From: Ophiura sarsii
Taxonomy: Eukaryota > Echinodermata > Ophiuroidea > Amphilepidida > Ophiuridae
DNA: 64,000 nt
Assembly (NCBI GenBank): GCA_035610835.1
Contig: CM069442.1
Span: forward strand, 1,909,353-1,973,352
Direction: 5' to 3'
Shown here one piece after another: positions 54,001 through 64,000 of this stretch. The translations under genes and the position numbers were made by a program. The notes below the pieces were generated by a model, which had not been told where the DNA came from, made no database searches, and worked only from the letters and a program-made list of their open reading frames with translations. Numbering within the stretch: position 1 is the stretch's first letter; the number at the start of each line of letters is the position of its first letter.

Positions 54001-57000
54001 CGTCCGGTAAAGATATTAATGGGCTGTATTCTCGTACTAAACACGGTTTTAGCTTAAAACCGTGTTTAACTAAACGCGTGTTTAACAAAACACGATTTTA
54101 AACTCTGCAAATCTCGTTCCCAGAGTAGTCCTACGTTGATTGTATACAGGTATTTAATTCATTGTGGCCCTAACGGAGTACAATAAATATCGACCGAATG
54201 CCTTAAATACACGGTACTTTTAAAGACTACGCCATCCGCACGTCAGCTTGCACCGGGCACGGATGAGTGATCATTCAAGGCATACAGTTGGTGCGCGTTT
54301 AGTTAAACACGATTTAAACTACCCCCATACCTATGTTTAAAGTTAGACACATTTCGGCGAGTTAGACGCGTTTTACGAGAATTGCGTTTAGTTAAACACT
54401 GTGTCTAAAGTCAAAGTTAGACGCGTGTTTAGCTTAAAATCGTGTTTAACTACGTACGAGAATATGGCCCTTGTGTTTACAAATATTTCGACGGTTAGAC
54501 AATGACTTTTCGGACGTGTAGGGTCTCTAAATTCTTTCCTTTCTCATTGTTGTACCTATGATCTCTGATTTCTTCTTCTTCATCATCCTCTTGCAGACGA
54601 CTGTGACCTCCGAGAACGCCGAATCGATATCGTCTGATTTAGTATACCTCACAAAAGATTCAGGTGATGTGATTGGGGAAGAGCTAGTCTCAGCAGCAGA
54701 AGTAATTGAAACGATCACTTTGGAGAATTATACATCTCTAATGGTAATTTATGATTGTTATATTATCATGTTTATTAAAACGATCAAAGCTCCGGAGTCA
54801 AATGCCCACCTCAATGTTTCAAGACGATTGATGCCCATGGATAGACCAATGTTAGTATCGTTTTGACGCTCATAATCATTTGTTCTGTAAAAGTGGCACA
54901 ACATCGATTTTGGGTAGCGTTGATAAACTGGGTAGTATCTCAGGATTGACTAATCCAGATCAGATCAAATAAACGGCATCTGAAAGCTGAATGTTTTCCC
55001 TTTTCGTTTGTATAAACATATTACACCAAACTTTAGGACTTCATGGTCAACAAGTTGCGCAAACATGTGCACAATTTGTTAGGGACACCCTGTACGTGAG
55101 GTGTATCAACTCAAATGAGAATTTTACTATATATGATCAGAAATAAGCCATTTTAGCAGGCCAGCAGCAGCAACCTGCTAACAGATGTTCGAGCTGAGTT
55201 GAGTCCTACTCTATAATATATGCAGTCAACAATGGACAGTGTACTTAAATGGCTCTGGTTGAGCCACCTATCTTTTACGTTGGATGATTATGTTATACTT
55301 TCACATCATCGGCCAATATAAAGCCAAAAGGACGATCTACAAGGACACTGGTCTGGGGTCAATCCCAAATGAAAGTGTTCCCTGCTAATCCGAAATATCT
55401 TAATTTTTAAGCCTATAAAAAGAAAATGTTAACCGATTACAATCTGTTATACAGGTTATTACCAATGTTTTTCAAACCGTGGACAATCTGTTAGAAATCG
55501 ACCAAGAGGAATTTCGCAGGGCACATTCGTCGAATTCGACTTCTACGAAACTACTTATGGCCCTGGAAACGGAAATAGCAATGGTAGGTCAAATTCCTGG
55601 ATGAACTTTCACTCCATAACATATACAGTCATCAACTGTTCACTTGTCATAACGAAGATTGTAGGCCTACATATATAAATGGCTAACCAAATATTATATT
55701 TATCTTAACTACTACAGGGAAGGGCACATATTATTGTTTAGGCCTATGCCTTCATCCTATACTGAGAGTCAGAGATGCCAAATAATATCAGGATCTAGTA
55801 TTCACTTTCTCCAACATTGATATACGTAGAAACATGTTCATTCCACAGCTCACCAATAATGGGAGCAACTACACATTCGAGGGGGAAAATATGGCGATCA
55901 TGGTACTACAACTTCCGCGACAAGCCTTTGCAAATGGCTTCAAGTTTACATCGGTCAGTGATGAAGAATTGGATGACGACAGTAGCAAGCCATCCGATTA
56001 CAATAACAATGGCGCATATGATACACGGCAAGCGGCAATCTATCTGCCAAATGTGATCTTAGATTTCATCGAAGGTATTAAAGATAACGCTACGTATTAA
56101 TTGTCAGACTTCGGACACTATCGTAGGAATTATGTCAAGTAAAGTTATTGAAATCTACTATAACGAAAGTTATAGAATTGCTCCTTGGGTCAAGACATGA
56201 TATTGTATCGCTGGTTATATTAAATAGCAATCCGTTTTGGCCATAAGTTCCTACTTTAAACCTCAAGGGTGTTTGTTTTTTATACCTAATAATAAGGAGA
56301 GTCTAGAAATGAGTTTAAAGGCTGTAGGTATTGCAAAAAAACGACTCGACGCCGGCTTCTTCTGATTGAGGTTCCAGTAACTCAAACAGCGCTTTTAATA
56401 ACCACTTATCCACATTTTTGAATGAGGCCGGGGAATGAGGCCGCTTCAATTATTCAATTTTGACGATAAAATACCTCAAAGAACAAACCTAAAATGATAC
56501 TTTTTATTGTTTATAGATGACATGATAGGCGTTAGCTTCGTAACTTACGAGAACTCCAAATTATTCCAGTCTAAAACGCCGCATCTGCTGGTCGGAGGAA
56601 AAATCATATCTGCAACTGTATCCAACGTGCACGTGGTCGGACTAACTAATGATGCACCCGTTGTACCAAGCTTTATCAGTCCAAATGTATGTATACCGTA
56701 TTTGTGTATTGTGCTATGGATTGGTTCAATAAAGTTAACCAATTTTTGCCAGCCATTTTCACTTAACCTCTGTCAAGTTATTAGCGTTTCATGGCAGTTG
56801 CTATTCAGCATTCTTGGTGTTTCATGCTACATGTAGACATAGTATGAAATTAGCAACGGATTTACACGAACGATGACGCACTAAGCTTTAATGTCTTCAG
56901 TTGGTCAGTTGTTAAGCATTGTGTTTGTAAGAAACACATATTTCTGACAAATATTAGGGCTCCCGTTTTGAAGCACATTATATCCCACTGCCTAATAAAT

Positions 57001-60000
57001 ATTAAACCGTCATAAAGTTTCCATTTCCCAGATTAGGCAGGCCAGTGGAATTCTCTAAAACCAACTAAAACACTGTTTTATGTTAATCCCACGAGTGGCC
57101 TTTCTATAGTCAAAGCAAACCAACGACACAGTACGACACTTTATGGCCTCACGATTTTTGGTAATACAAAGGTGTTGAAGGCAGTTGGACATAATTGTCT
57201 CACAAGTCCCTTTGACTCCTAATAGTCAAGGAGATTAATTTGCAGATTTCTAGATCAGATTTATGTTCTTGTACTTCAAGGTCATGGTGTAATTACCTGC
57301 TAAAGTGCTAACATTAGTTATCACAATGTCCTCATATGAAGAGCTTTGTTGCAAAAGGGCCACCAGACCACCCCGACATGTTACTCATTTTGCATTAGTG
57401 AATTTGTATTGACAAGTCCATGGAATTAATCAAATTATTGTATGGTTGTGTTCATTACTGTTTCTATGATTTGGATTAGTGCACCCATGCACGGCCAATT
57501 GAGGCACCAACCAATACAAGCCACATTCCACATACTGAATAGCCATCCATTCAATAATGCAAAATGAGTAAAAAGGCAGAAGTGGATGTAGGCCCTTTTG
57601 CAAAACAGTTCTTCATATAGTAAATGTGTTATTCCATTTGAAATCCATACACCCCTATCATACTATTCATTATGATTATTTGTTACGTAGATGAATTACA
57701 GAGACCAAAAACTAGTTGTCAATGAATATGCTACAGAATACAACAGGCCACAATGTGTCTTCTGGAATTTCACCGCTGACTACGGTGTAGGTGATTGGTC
57801 AACGGAAGGATGTAGAGTAGCCTCGTACGGCGGCGAAGAAGCCATTTGCCACTGCAATCATCTCACAAATTTTGCTGTATTACTGGTGAGTTTTCGTCGA
57901 TCGATGCCCTTTGTGATAGAGGAAAGTGCCGAGAGAAACATCTCCCCATCCCCAGGTGTGATATATATTACCTACGAAGAACTACCTCGTGGGGCAACAT
58001 TGCTTATTTTCTAGCAACTAATGGGCAATTCGGAGTACTTCGTGCATTTTCCGGCTTTTGATTGCAATTTTAGAAAAGTGTACGCATTTTTTTCGACAAC
58101 TTTTTAAATGGCAATTTCACAAAGTCTTCTTGCACGCTTCAACGACTTTAACTTCAGAACATTATGCCATACTTTAACATGTAGTATACATAAATTATAT
58201 ACTTTTATATACCTCAACACTTTTATATACACGTACAGACCAAATACGCCGAGGTCATAAGTGTATCTCCAGGCTGCTAGTCTGCTGTTTGACTATTATT
58301 AGCAAGGCAACGTGTGGGAGTCTACGTCAAAACAGTGCCTTAAGGCATAACCACTGGCCTGCCTAAATTGTTAATTTGAGAATGTATGACCGGCGAACAG
58401 CTAAATCGCCGGTATAAAAGTCATTAGACAGTCGAACATAATGAGGAAGAAAAATAGATGTGTATATATTTTAGGATATAAGAATCCCATTAACTCCGTG
58501 TGTTTTTCTGAATTAAACTATCAAGGGAGAAAAACGGGTCAAATTTGAGGGGAAAATCAGTCTACGCACGCGCCGCGTGCGTGCAAGTCTGATGCTCTAC
58601 CGACTGAGCTACACGGTTGATGTTCAAAAAAAAGTTTTATAACAAGTTGAACCACGCGCTGAGCGTGGCACGAGATTAGATTGTAGCACTGTAAGGTTTG
58701 TAAGGTCCGGGAAGGTTAGGGTTAACGCCTTATTTGTTTTTATCTATCATAATTTACAGGATGTAAGCGGTGGAGAAATTCATAATCTTACTCTGGATCT
58801 GGTCAGTAAGATAGGATGTGCCATATCTATTGCTGCACTTATCATCACTATAGTGACGTACTTGAACATAAGGTACAAGATTAACCCGTGAAAAAATATT
58901 ATTATAGGCCTACAGAATGAAAGATTTTACAAAATAGGGTAGGCCTACTCTTTTTATTCTATTGTCATTTAGGATATGTCACATGTTTCAAAACTAACCC
59001 TCGTAATAAATTCTGGGTTTCAGAAAGTAAACCATTACCTACATCAATTTCCTGATGATAACCTTATAACAGAATTTTCAAATGATCAGACTGAAATAGT
59101 ATATGACCGTACGACCGGAAATGGTTTAAAAAGGTTGGTTTTCCAAACTACTTGGTGATTCAGACCAGCATGTAATCAGTATTGGCATAATGAGTGAAAT
59201 AAATCTATATTTTTTACAATATTATATAACGGTCAGTTTTTGCCCTCAAAATTTGTATCATGTTTTAAACAAGTTGATATTTTAATAGTTGAAAATCTGC
59301 GTCATTTTGTACAAAACCACCACAGCGCACACTTCTTAAAATTGGAGTTTTGTATCGTGAAATTTTTACAATGTTGACATTATTTTAATATTTAGAAATC
59401 TGCGTACCAAACAGCCACAGAGAATCATCCTTCATCTGAGCTTTTCCCTTCTTGGGCTCTATTCCGTTTTTCTGATCGGCATAGAGCAGACACGATCGTA
59501 CTTCGGGTGCATCGTCGTAGCCGGATTGATACACTATTTTACATTGACGTCAACATGCTGGATGGCAGTCGAGGCTGTAAATATGTATTTTCTTTTCGTC
59601 AGAGTTATGGATGCTCGGGTGTCAAATTTTCTGATCAAAGCATCATTATTTGGTTGGGGTAAGTGTATTATCAGACCCCAAAACCTTTAACCCTGAGGGT
59701 TCCATATACGGGACAGCCAAGAACCCCTGAAGCACCCTTTTTTCTAAGAGTGTACCATTTGTATTCCTCACTGTGTAGGTGTATGGGTCGTTCTTTAAAA
59801 GTCCCTATTGAAGACATATGCAGTGGTAGGGTATACTAAAGGAACTCCACTTGTGTAATTTGTGTCTATTTAAACGTTGGGCATTTTCCACCGGCTGCTT
59901 ATGTTGCCAGGTAAAACGCACCCGAATGCGCGCCCAGAAACGTTAACTTGACTATTTGCGTTAATTCATCTGACGTGCTCTATTGACATGATATGCCTTT

Positions 60001-61754
60001 TTTCTGTTTAAGTTACTGAAAATATAATGAAGGTCTTCAGCCACGTAAAAAAGATAACAAATGTATCGTCTGCGCCCTCACCAATTTTTGGAGAATTGTA
60101 AATATTTTTCTTATTTGCTTCATAACTTTAATTCATATCCTGTTGTCATGAAAAGAGATCCATAGAAGTTTTTCAGTAGACATATTGCACACGTTTTCTC
60201 CAGGCTAGGGTAGGAAAATGAGGAAATACTTCATTTTTACAATATGAGGATAAAGTTTCATATTGGTATTTAACAAATAGTAACAAAATAACAAATTAAT
60301 AATAAGGGACACGTCTTGACGATATATTTGTTATCGTTTTTACTTGATAGTCTACTATTGACTTCTGAATCAATCACTGTCAGCTAATTTAAATTATTAT
60401 TCTCGTTTATAGGATTACCTCTGGTCATTGTGACACTAGTAGCAGGATTGGACCATACTCAATATTACAACGACCACCAGTAAGTATCGTTGACGTAGCC
60501 ATCCATTTTTGTCCTTAGTCTTCTTCAATGCTTCAGGACAGCCCGCAGGACAGCGAAGATGTTATTAATAAAAGTGACTATTATGGTGAAAACTGTATTA
60601 ACTTACAAACCAAAACGTCGTGACTTGACTATCTATTGAAGAAATGCAACTAGGATGTATGGTTTCAGCACCATAACTTGGATCACTTGAACGTTTTTAC
60701 GGTCCCAACAAACTACCAAGTTTCAACAAATGTTTTTGTATTTATGCAATTATTTCTCCAAAAATCGGCAATAAGCGACATCTTTGTGTTTATTTCATTT
60801 GTTTAAAGAATGCCAAACAATAATCATCTCGTAACAAATACGACAAAATAAATGTTGTATTTGGTAGCTTATCACACCAGGTCGAATTCAGGATGCGCTA
60901 TGGTATCCATATTCAGAAATTGATAAAGCCATGTAGCTCAATGTTTTAGCATCTTGTCCACCAAAATTGGATGTAAACACAGCCAAATTGAGATACGATA
61001 TCACTTATGACGAACAAATCTGTGATATTGATACAATTGGCTCAAAGTCAATAGATTCATCTGAAACGTTTCTAATGTGAACCTTGTTTTTCCTCCCAAC
61101 AGTTGCTTTCTGCGTCCCGGGGTAGTCTTCAGCTTTGCGGTGGTTCTCATTGTAATTCTGCTACTTATATTCAACTCCTTCATCTTCTTCATAGTCACGC
61201 ATCGCCTGACCTGTGGGAGAAGACGGACACAGAGAACGAACATAGAAATGGCCAAAGAGGGTTTGAAACGTCTGCAAAATGTTATAGTCATCTCTGTACT
61301 CCTCGGTTTGACCTGGACGTTTGGATTTCTCACCGCCATCGAATCAGCCCGATTTGAATTGCAGCTCCTGTTTTGTATATTCAACTCTCTACAAGGACTC
61401 TTTCTATTCCTCCTGTTCTGTGTCCGGCCGAAAGAAGTGAGGTTTGCTTGGAGTGCATGGTTCACGGGCACGACGATTAAAAAAATGAGTTTGGGCACTT
61501 ATTTGAACTCTAGAAAACGCAGTAGCGCTGTTTCTCTGACTAGAAATGCCATCTATAAAACCGGAGACAGTAGAGGAAATTTAAACGTCAGTTTGGGAAA
61601 TCTGAGTCATTTAAGTAGCATCAGTGCTCTTCAGACCGCGCAAATGATATCTGAAAATAACATTATTGTTTCAAATAACGAAGAAAATAGGTTATCACTT
61701 GGTAGCGCAACGGATAGTAGCATGTCAAATGCAGCGGAGGACAGTTTGATCTAG
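47930..61754 (+). CDS. Adhesion GPCR paralogue: F-type lectin, mucin stalk, HRM, GAIN/GPS, 7TM (15 exons; Calx-beta absent)
   Basis: Mirror-image paralogue of the 19945-42828 receptor. Exons: 47930-48020, 49425-49538, 51262-51354, 51575-51805, 52366-53370 (start uncertain), 53658-53782, 54597-54743, 55455-55583, 55849-56074, 56517-56686, 57691-57885, 58760-58872, 59396-59658, 60413-60479, 61103-61754. With these the frame is open for 1206 residues. GPS HL^T falls at about 835/836. Ten exons equal their minus counterparts in length. The Calx-beta exon and the Calx-beta half of the mucin exon are missing, and the mucin exon lacks a clear acceptor at its homologous start. An in-frame ATG at 47906 would add eight residues. 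The tail is shorter and ends DSLI. No internal stop was seen, so the gene is probably functional. Confidence 0.9.
48163..48445 (-). mobile_element. MITE-like repeat, inverted relative to 63436-63750
   Basis: Shares tttgagttgcataactccaa, tggcagtaattcaccacatt and ccccatatttttctcatt-type segments with the copy at the right edge of the window. In intron 1 of aGPCR-plus. Confidence 0.65.
49101..49200. other. Assembly gap (100 N)
   Basis: Exactly 100 N followed within 25 bases by a poly-G run of about 26 bases (49226-49251). It is in intron 1 of aGPCR-plus, so the intron length is not reliable. Confidence 0.98.
49425..49538 (+). CDS. aGPCR-plus exon 2: F-type lectin, first part
   Basis: Encodes VLSFTSGSAAQSSDGTKGSD and VLIPSKAIDSNARTCSRT; acceptor ttatgttag, donor gtaagt, phase 1-1. 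It lies 224 bases after the assembly gap. Confidence 0.87.
50076..50437. mobile_element. MITE with AAAGGGACAC ends, copy 2
   Basis: Inverted copy of 25718-26124: shares acttcagaattcaagatgaa, the gtcgattcaaaaatgctg region and tgagggcgctgcctccacc. Located in intron 2 of aGPCR-plus, not at the position equivalent to copy 1. Confidence 0.7.
51262..51354 (+). CDS. aGPCR-plus exon 3: F-type lectin, middle
   Basis: Encodes QEENDPWWRAELGNEFEVLK and VIITNDRLASQ, with the DPWWR.EL signature of FTP/F-type lectins. Acceptor attttacag, donor gtaagg, phase 1-1, 93 nt. Confidence 0.9.
51575..51805 (+). CDS. aGPCR-plus exon 4: F-type lectin, last part
   Basis: Encodes AAKLEGAVITIGSSFNDPAI, QCGTVSHEQASN and GNYVYITVPGEQKTLGLCEV. 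Acceptor actttcag, donor gtaagtt, phase 1-1. The phase would also permit direct splicing to exon 6, skipping the mucin exon. Confidence 0.9.
52260..53150 (+). repeat. 21-bp coding minisatellite (TTTPTVP units)
   Basis: Consensus unit actgttccaaccacaacacc plus one base. The most regular tandem run is at about 52890-53030; outer units drift (GTTACA, ATTCTA and similar). Confidence 0.85.
52366..53370 (+). CDS. aGPCR-plus exon 5: mucin-like stalk and start of HRM (5' boundary uncertain)
   Basis: Thr/Pro heptads TTTPTVP on a 21-bp unit, then VYSTDYEITPDVTSG and CPMEVTDVNGLILTWSQTL. Donor aaac|gtaagt at 53371. The frame is open back to about 52245, but that upstream stretch has no AG; the pyrimidine tract at 52247-52259 ends ttttta-cc where an acceptor would be expected. 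The first AG that keeps phase 1 is at 52364-52365, which I used. The unit is more degenerate than in the minus paralogue and the array is roughly half as long. Confidence 0.65.
53658..53782 (+). CDS. aGPCR-plus exon 6: HRM, last part
   Basis: Encodes PGEPRGFRFCSQVENVAHWN and NECFEDVKKNGRIERLAM; acceptor ttttcag, donor gtatga. 125 nt as in the paralogue, phase 1 in, 0 out. Confidence 0.88.
54021..54470. mobile_element. 450-bp element with GGGCTGTATTCTCGTA ends
   Basis: Terminal inverted repeats gggctgtattctcgtactaa and ctacgtacgagaatatggccc, with many internal aaacacg(g)tttta units. In intron 6 of aGPCR-plus. Confidence 0.75.
54597..54743 (+). CDS. aGPCR-plus exon 7: GAIN subdomain A
   Basis: Encodes TTVTSENAESISSDLVYLTK and LVSAAEVIETITLENYTSLM. 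Acceptor cctcttgcag after a long pyrimidine tract, donor gtaatt, 147 nt, phase 0-0. Confidence 0.88.
55455..55583 (+). CDS. aGPCR-plus exon 8: GAIN helices
   Basis: Encodes VITNVFQTVDNLLEIDQEEF and STKLLMALETEIAM. Acceptor ttatacag, donor gtaggt, 129 nt, phase 0-0, matching the paralogue. Confidence 0.88.
55849..56074 (+). CDS. aGPCR-plus exon 9: GAIN subdomain B start
   Basis: Encodes LTNNGSNYTFEGENMAIMVL, PRQAFANGFKF and RQAAIYLPNVILDFIE. Acceptor cattccacag, donor gtatta. 226 nt, one codon shorter than the paralogue, phase 1 out. Confidence 0.88.
56517..56686 (+). CDS. aGPCR-plus exon 10: GAIN subdomain B
   Basis: Encodes DDMIGVSFVTYENSKLFQSK and LLVGGKIISATVSNVHVVGL. Acceptor ttgtttatag, donor gtatgt, 170 nt, phase 1 in, 0 out. 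Confidence 0.9.
57335..57622. mobile_element. Foldback element in aGPCR-plus intron
   Basis: Ends atatgaagagctttgttgca-aaagggcc and ggcccttttgcaaaacagtt-cttcatat. The inner arms tcattttgcatta and taatgcaaaatga also pair. Confidence 0.65.
57691..57885 (+). CDS. aGPCR-plus exon 11: GPS motif and tethered agonist
   Basis: Encodes CVFWNFTADYGVGDWSTEGC and ICHCNHLTNFAVLL. All GPS cysteines and the HL^T site are intact. Acceptor tgttacgtag, donor gtgagt, 195 nt, phase 0-0. Confidence 0.95.
58581..58620 (-). repeat. 5' half of a tRNA-Lys-like sequence
   Basis: Minus strand GTGTAGCTCAGTCGGTAGAG-CATCAGACTTGCA is an intact D arm and A box, as in lysine tRNA. The 3' half (T arm, B box) is missing and is replaced by a CG-rich palindrome (cgcacgcgccgcgtgcg). 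A half-tRNA or SINE head, not a gene. Confidence 0.65.
58760..58872 (+). CDS. aGPCR-plus exon 12: TM1
   Basis: Encodes DVSGGEIHNLTLDLVSKIGC and AISIAALIITIVTYLNIR. It differs from the minus copy by one residue (VSGG for VRGG). Acceptor aatttacag, donor gtacaa, phase 2 out. Confidence 0.93.
59396..59658 (+). CDS. aGPCR-plus exon 13: TM2 and TM3
   Basis: Encodes LRTKQPQRIILHLSFSLLGL, GCIVVAGLIHYFTLTSTCWM and EAVNMYFLFVRVM. 263 nt as in the paralogue, with the conserved TM3 Cys. Confidence 0.94.
59685..59756. repeat. End of the GGTTCT foldback family
   Basis: gagggttccatatacgggac ... ttttttctaagagtgta matches the right end of the 2540-2965 element. Confidence 0.5.
60413..60479 (+). CDS. aGPCR-plus exon 14: TM4
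   Basis: Encodes GLPLVIVTLVAGLDHTQYYN. Acceptor ctcgtttatag, donor ca|gtaagt, 67 nt. A small exon found by homology to the minus copy. Confidence 0.92.
61103..61754 (+). CDS. aGPCR-plus exon 15: TM5-TM7, tail, stop
   Basis: Encodes CFLRPGVVFSFAVVLIVILL (TM5), VIVISVLLGLTWTFGFLTAI (TM6), LLFCIFNSLQGLFLFLLFC (TM7) and a Ser-rich tail with YLNSRKRSSAVSLTRNA and VSLGNLSHLSS. It ends DSLI-TAG, a fit to a class I PDZ ligand. The tail is about 50 residues shorter than that of the minus copy. Confidence 0.95.
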
Positions 61755-61957
61755 AAAAGAGAGCCAAGTAAGAGAAGAAGAGTTGGCAGTAGAATCATTT
61801 ATCTGAACTGGAATTCAGAAGGACCCGAAGGTGAAGAGCTCTTGTTGTGATGGAACTGAACTGAGACTAGTGGGTTTCTGAATCCGAATTTGAAAAAAGA
61901 AATCAGTGGACCACGAGTAAATGTATTAGCAATTGTTACCCGGTCATCCTAACTACA

Positions 61958-61963
61958 AATAAA
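61958..61963 (+). terminator. Candidate proximal polyadenylation signal, aGPCR-plus
   Basis: AATAAA 204 bases after the stop codon. Confidence 0.5.
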
Positions 61964-62569
61964 ATGCCTATAAGTATAACATAGACTAAAGAGCGGATTT
62001 GGATATCAAATGACTGAAAATGTCATTGTTTACTTGCAGTCAAAGAATGTCTAAAAAGTAGGTCACTTTGATGCGTAGTAAATCATGGTCAATTACTTCA
62101 CTATAATATAGATTCCTCCAAAAGAAACATAATATCAAATTTTAAGAAAGTTGACTGAAATCATCCTGAATATTTCAATGAACAAGGGGTTGTATTAACC
62201 ACGAAAGGGCAAAATGCATAAATATCACAAGGCATGTGTGACAGTGGCTAACACCAATAGCATCCCCTAAATTGTGATACGTTTCTTGTAATGCACCATA
62301 ATTTACTCTTCTGAACCTACAATTCACTACGGCCAAGAACGTGCACGCTACGGCATTGATTGGTTGAAGTCATCCTCCAAACTGATATGTGGGTATCAAA
62401 TCGCTGCCCTAGGCAGCCTGTAAGTAATTTACTACCTACGGTTCATTTATATAGAGGTCCATGTGAACGTGTTGCCCCTTTTAATGTATTTACCCAAACC
62501 CATACATGACATTTCTATGAGGTAGCTCACAATGTTAAGCACATTTCGGCATTTGTTATGGCAAATATA

Positions 62570-62580
62570 AATAAAATAAA
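62570..62580 (+). terminator. Candidate distal polyadenylation signals, aGPCR-plus
   Basis: Two overlapping AATAAA hexamers about 815 bases after the stop, followed by a T-rich stretch; good context for cleavage. Confidence 0.55.
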
Positions 62581-62600
62581 ATTGCCACTGTAACGTTCTT

Positions 62601-64000
62601 GTTTTCCTTCTTTTATTATAAACCTGTGATCATAATGAAAGCTATCAAGCTGAGAGTTTAGGACCAGAGAGCCACATGTACAATCACTACCATGTGTTTG
62701 TAGTTTTGTCTTGTATGGGAACTACTATAAAAGCATACAAGGAGAACTACACAAGGCAGCTATTGCAAAAAGACCCTCCTAATACTAAACCTTCAACAGC
62801 TGCCCATGTTACATATCTTAAATATGATTACTTATTTTACTGACACATTGTACTGACACTATTGAAGGTGGAGGGTTGAAATCAATGATTTAAGCCGGCT
62901 CCAGAGTGAAAGTGACTTTTGCAATGATACGTTCATTATGCCCTAATAGTAATATATCATAGAAATATTCATGCAACTTGCCAATGTGATGAAGTGTCCA
63001 ATGAGCCACTCCTACCGATTGACACATGTATATGTTTGTATGCAGGAAAAGGCAAATATTACTATGGCATTATCATCACAATCATTCTACTCTTAAAACC
63101 TTCCCATTGATTTCCCTGCTTCATGTACAAAGAACATAATGACTAGATAAAATTTGTGAATGTAACCAACTTTAACAAAATACAAACATAACTAGATTTT
63201 AGAATATAAGTTTAACGAAAATTGAGAACCCAAATGGTATTCAATTTGAGACCACATACACTGTTCAACTTATTTGAAATCTAACAACTCAGAATTGTCA
63301 AACTTTACTTCTACAGTTTGTTATAGTGGTTCACATAAAAGTTCCTCAACCATCTGTCATCTACAGTTACAGTTAACATGTGTTCCCATCAGTTAAGTGT
63401 ACATGCTTTACTTGAATTAAATCCCAAACCCCATTAAAGGTATATGACCCTATCACTTTTTTGGGGCTATGATTTTTTTTTCACATCAAGATATTTTGGT
63501 ATCAGAAGAATCCCCATATTTTTCTCATTATGTCTGTGAAATATTAGGGGCCAGAAATGTTTCATTTGGAAATTATAGGCTAAAATGTGGTGAATTACTG
63601 CCAAAGGTGGTTAACCACCAACCAGTCTGTGTACTACTCAATGGGCACATGTCTTTTGACCTTGCGCTTCTAAAAATAGAACCATTGGAGTTATGCAACT
63701 CAAACTTTGGAATGCAACAATTTTAAGGATGACCTTTCATGTAAAATAGAAAACATCAAATTGTAAATCGGGTCATCTACCTTTAAACTGTACCCGTCCA
63801 ATAATGTACACCTTAAATGCCATGCACACCGAGTTGCATACTAGTATCTGATAGTGGTTTAGTCAAATGATTTACGGCTTTGTTTCATAAAGCAGTGATT
63901 AAGTGGAAAATCTTGGTACGGTGAGGGAGTGGTTACACTTACAGTGAACTTTCAATCTTGTAGATGATCTCTGTCTGATCAAAAGTTCAAATTGTTTTTT
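62601..64000. other. Downstream intergenic DNA with one MITE-like repeat
   Basis: The repeat copy at about 63436-63750 is the inverted partner of 48163-48445. A frame there (63469-63726) is repeat-derived. No gene recognised to the window edge. Confidence 0.5.

Larger units (their letters stand above)
61755..62600 (+). other. 3'UTR region of aGPCR-plus
   Basis: Non-coding, AT-rich, ending at the distal AATAAA pair at 62570-62580. Transcript extent is inferred only. Confidence 0.5.

Noticed and set aside
58976..59158. 60-residue plus-strand ORF between TM1 and TM2 exons
   Set aside because: Lies in an intron, no splice sites in phase, no counterpart in the paralogue.

Overview
The window is metazoan nuclear DNA: AT-rich, intron-dense, with GT-AG introns, polyadenylation signals and many interspersed repeats (tRNA-derived SINEs, LINE reverse transcriptase relics, a Penelope-like fragment, foldback/MITE elements, micro- and minisatellites). 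Gene content (an expanded-type adhesion GPCR with F-type lectin and Calx-beta domains, and a longin R-SNARE) suggests an invertebrate deuterostome such as an echinoderm, hemichordate or cephalochordate. The species cannot be fixed from the sequence alone. One 100-base N gap lies at 49101-49200.

Three multi-exon genes can be reconstructed by hand from splice sites, reading phase and protein motifs. (1) 6974-12345, minus strand: a five-exon, 300-residue longin-type R-SNARE (VAMP7-like). None of its exons is a long open frame on its own except the second. (2) 19945-42828, minus strand: a 16-exon, 1671-residue adhesion GPCR with signal peptide, F-type lectin (fucolectin/FTP) domain, Calx-beta domain, long PTTPTVP mucin-like stalk, hormone-receptor motif (HRM), GAIN domain with GPS cleavage site, and seven-transmembrane domain. 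(3) 47930-61754, plus strand: a 15-exon paralogue of gene 2 (about 1206 residues) in mirror-image, head-to-head orientation. Most exons of genes 2 and 3 have identical lengths and phases. The plus copy lacks Calx-beta, and its mucin exon has no obvious canonical acceptor at the expected place.

Layout: 1-6973 repeats and a frameshifted unrecognised ORF; 6974-12345 SNARE gene; 12346-19448 repeats, including two foldback elements and LINE relics; 19449-43100 minus adhesion GPCR; 43100-47530 repeat-rich divergent intergenic region; 47530-62580 plus adhesion GPCR; 62580-64000 repeats. The two receptors share a mirror-image promoter/5'UTR block (about 42963-43172 and 47533-47760), so the duplication included regulatory DNA.

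How the genes might act: the two receptors look like cell-surface adhesion/recognition molecules that self-cleave at the GPS and expose a tethered agonist. Their cytoplasmic ends look like different classes of PDZ ligand. The R-SNARE would act in endosomal or secretory vesicle fusion; nothing links it functionally to the receptors beyond proximity. All exon boundaries are my own calls from sequence; no search or transcript data were available.
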